64,000 bases of DNA. Source: Polyodon spathula (Eukaryota; Chordata; Actinopteri; Acipenseriformes; Polyodontidae). Below the pieces are notes generated by a model, which worked only from the letters and a program-made list of their open reading frames with translations, was not told the DNA's origin and did not search any database. Position 1 is the first letter of the stretch. Every line of letters begins with the position of its first letter. Positions 63,781 to 64,000 of this stretch are shown here, piece by piece. The translations under genes and the position numbers were made by a program. The DNA is taken from contig NC_054542.1 of NCBI RefSeq assembly GCF_017654505.1, positions 248,001 through 312,000 of the forward strand. The letters are read 5' to 3'.

Positions 63781-64000
63781 CAGTGCCTATTGAAAGTCTA
63801 CGCCCCCTTTCAATTTTTTCACCTTTTGTTGCCTTATAGCCTGGAATTAAAATGCATTAAAATAGATTTTTTTTCCATATATCTACACATCCAACCCCAC
63901 AACTTCCAAGTGAAAAAAAAAAAAAATTCTAGAAATTTGTAGAAAATTGATTAAAAATAAAAACTGAAATAGCTTGGTTGGATAAGTGTCCACCCCCTTG
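63781..64000. mobile_element. Tc1/mariner terminal region, cut by window end
   Basis: After a TA at 63779-63780 the sequence begins CAGTGCCTATTGAAAGTCTA and contains CACCTTTTGTTGCCTTATAG and AAGTGTCCACCCCC, a typical long Tc1 terminus. Transposase would lie beyond the window. Confidence 0.75.

Overview
The window is vertebrate nuclear DNA. It has AT-rich, intron-containing genes and a dense load of Tc1, Tigger, hAT-like, CR1, L2, DIRS, Gypsy-type and SINE remnants, with many (TA)n and (CA)n microsatellites. Gene order matches human 13q14: the last coding exon of rb1 (+), then convergent rcbtb2 (-), then cysltr2 (+). The repeat mix (Tc1 with long terminal repeats, DIRS, CR1-like and L2-like LINEs, a tRNA-derived SINE) suggests a ray-finned fish, perhaps a non-teleost such as a sturgeon or paddlefish. 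The species is inference; the synteny is read directly from the exons.

Layout. 1-2600: end of rb1 and its probable 3'UTR, which carries a large inverted repeat. 4418-18901: rcbtb2, 11 coding exons on the minus strand, reconstructed splice site by splice site to an intact 527-codon frame with RCC1 repeats, BTB and a C-terminal BACK-like region. Its introns hold a palindromic MITE, a SINE next to an acceptor, a 29-bp minisatellite, Tigger and Tc1 relics, and an intronic duplication. 18902-29300: the rcbtb2 5' flank and a repeat-rich gap (CR1, hAT-like MITE, scrambled Gypsy pieces, a solo LTR with perfect 5-bp target duplications). 29340-35190: cysltr2, a single-coding-exon GPCR, with a probable upstream 5'UTR exon and an intron containing an L2 LINE, an LTR/gag remnant and a DIRS fragment.

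35190-56400 is a gene desert built from retroelement LTRs, two adjacent ~1.6-kb Tc1 elements in TA-rich DNA, a Gypsy integrase relic and a Tigger relic. At 56428-56592 an NRF1-like site, a YY1-like AAGATGGCG and a consensus splice donor look like the promoter and first exon of the next plus-strand gene. By synteny this would be fndc3a, but no fndc3a coding exon was recognised. The rest, to 64000, is non-coding with SINE and MITE copies and ends inside another Tc1 terminal repeat.

The three host genes are not a functional operon; they are an ancient conserved neighbourhood. I found no evidence of a previously undescribed biological system. The notable material is transposon structure, a possible double-stranded-RNA-forming 3'UTR, and candidate 5' exons.
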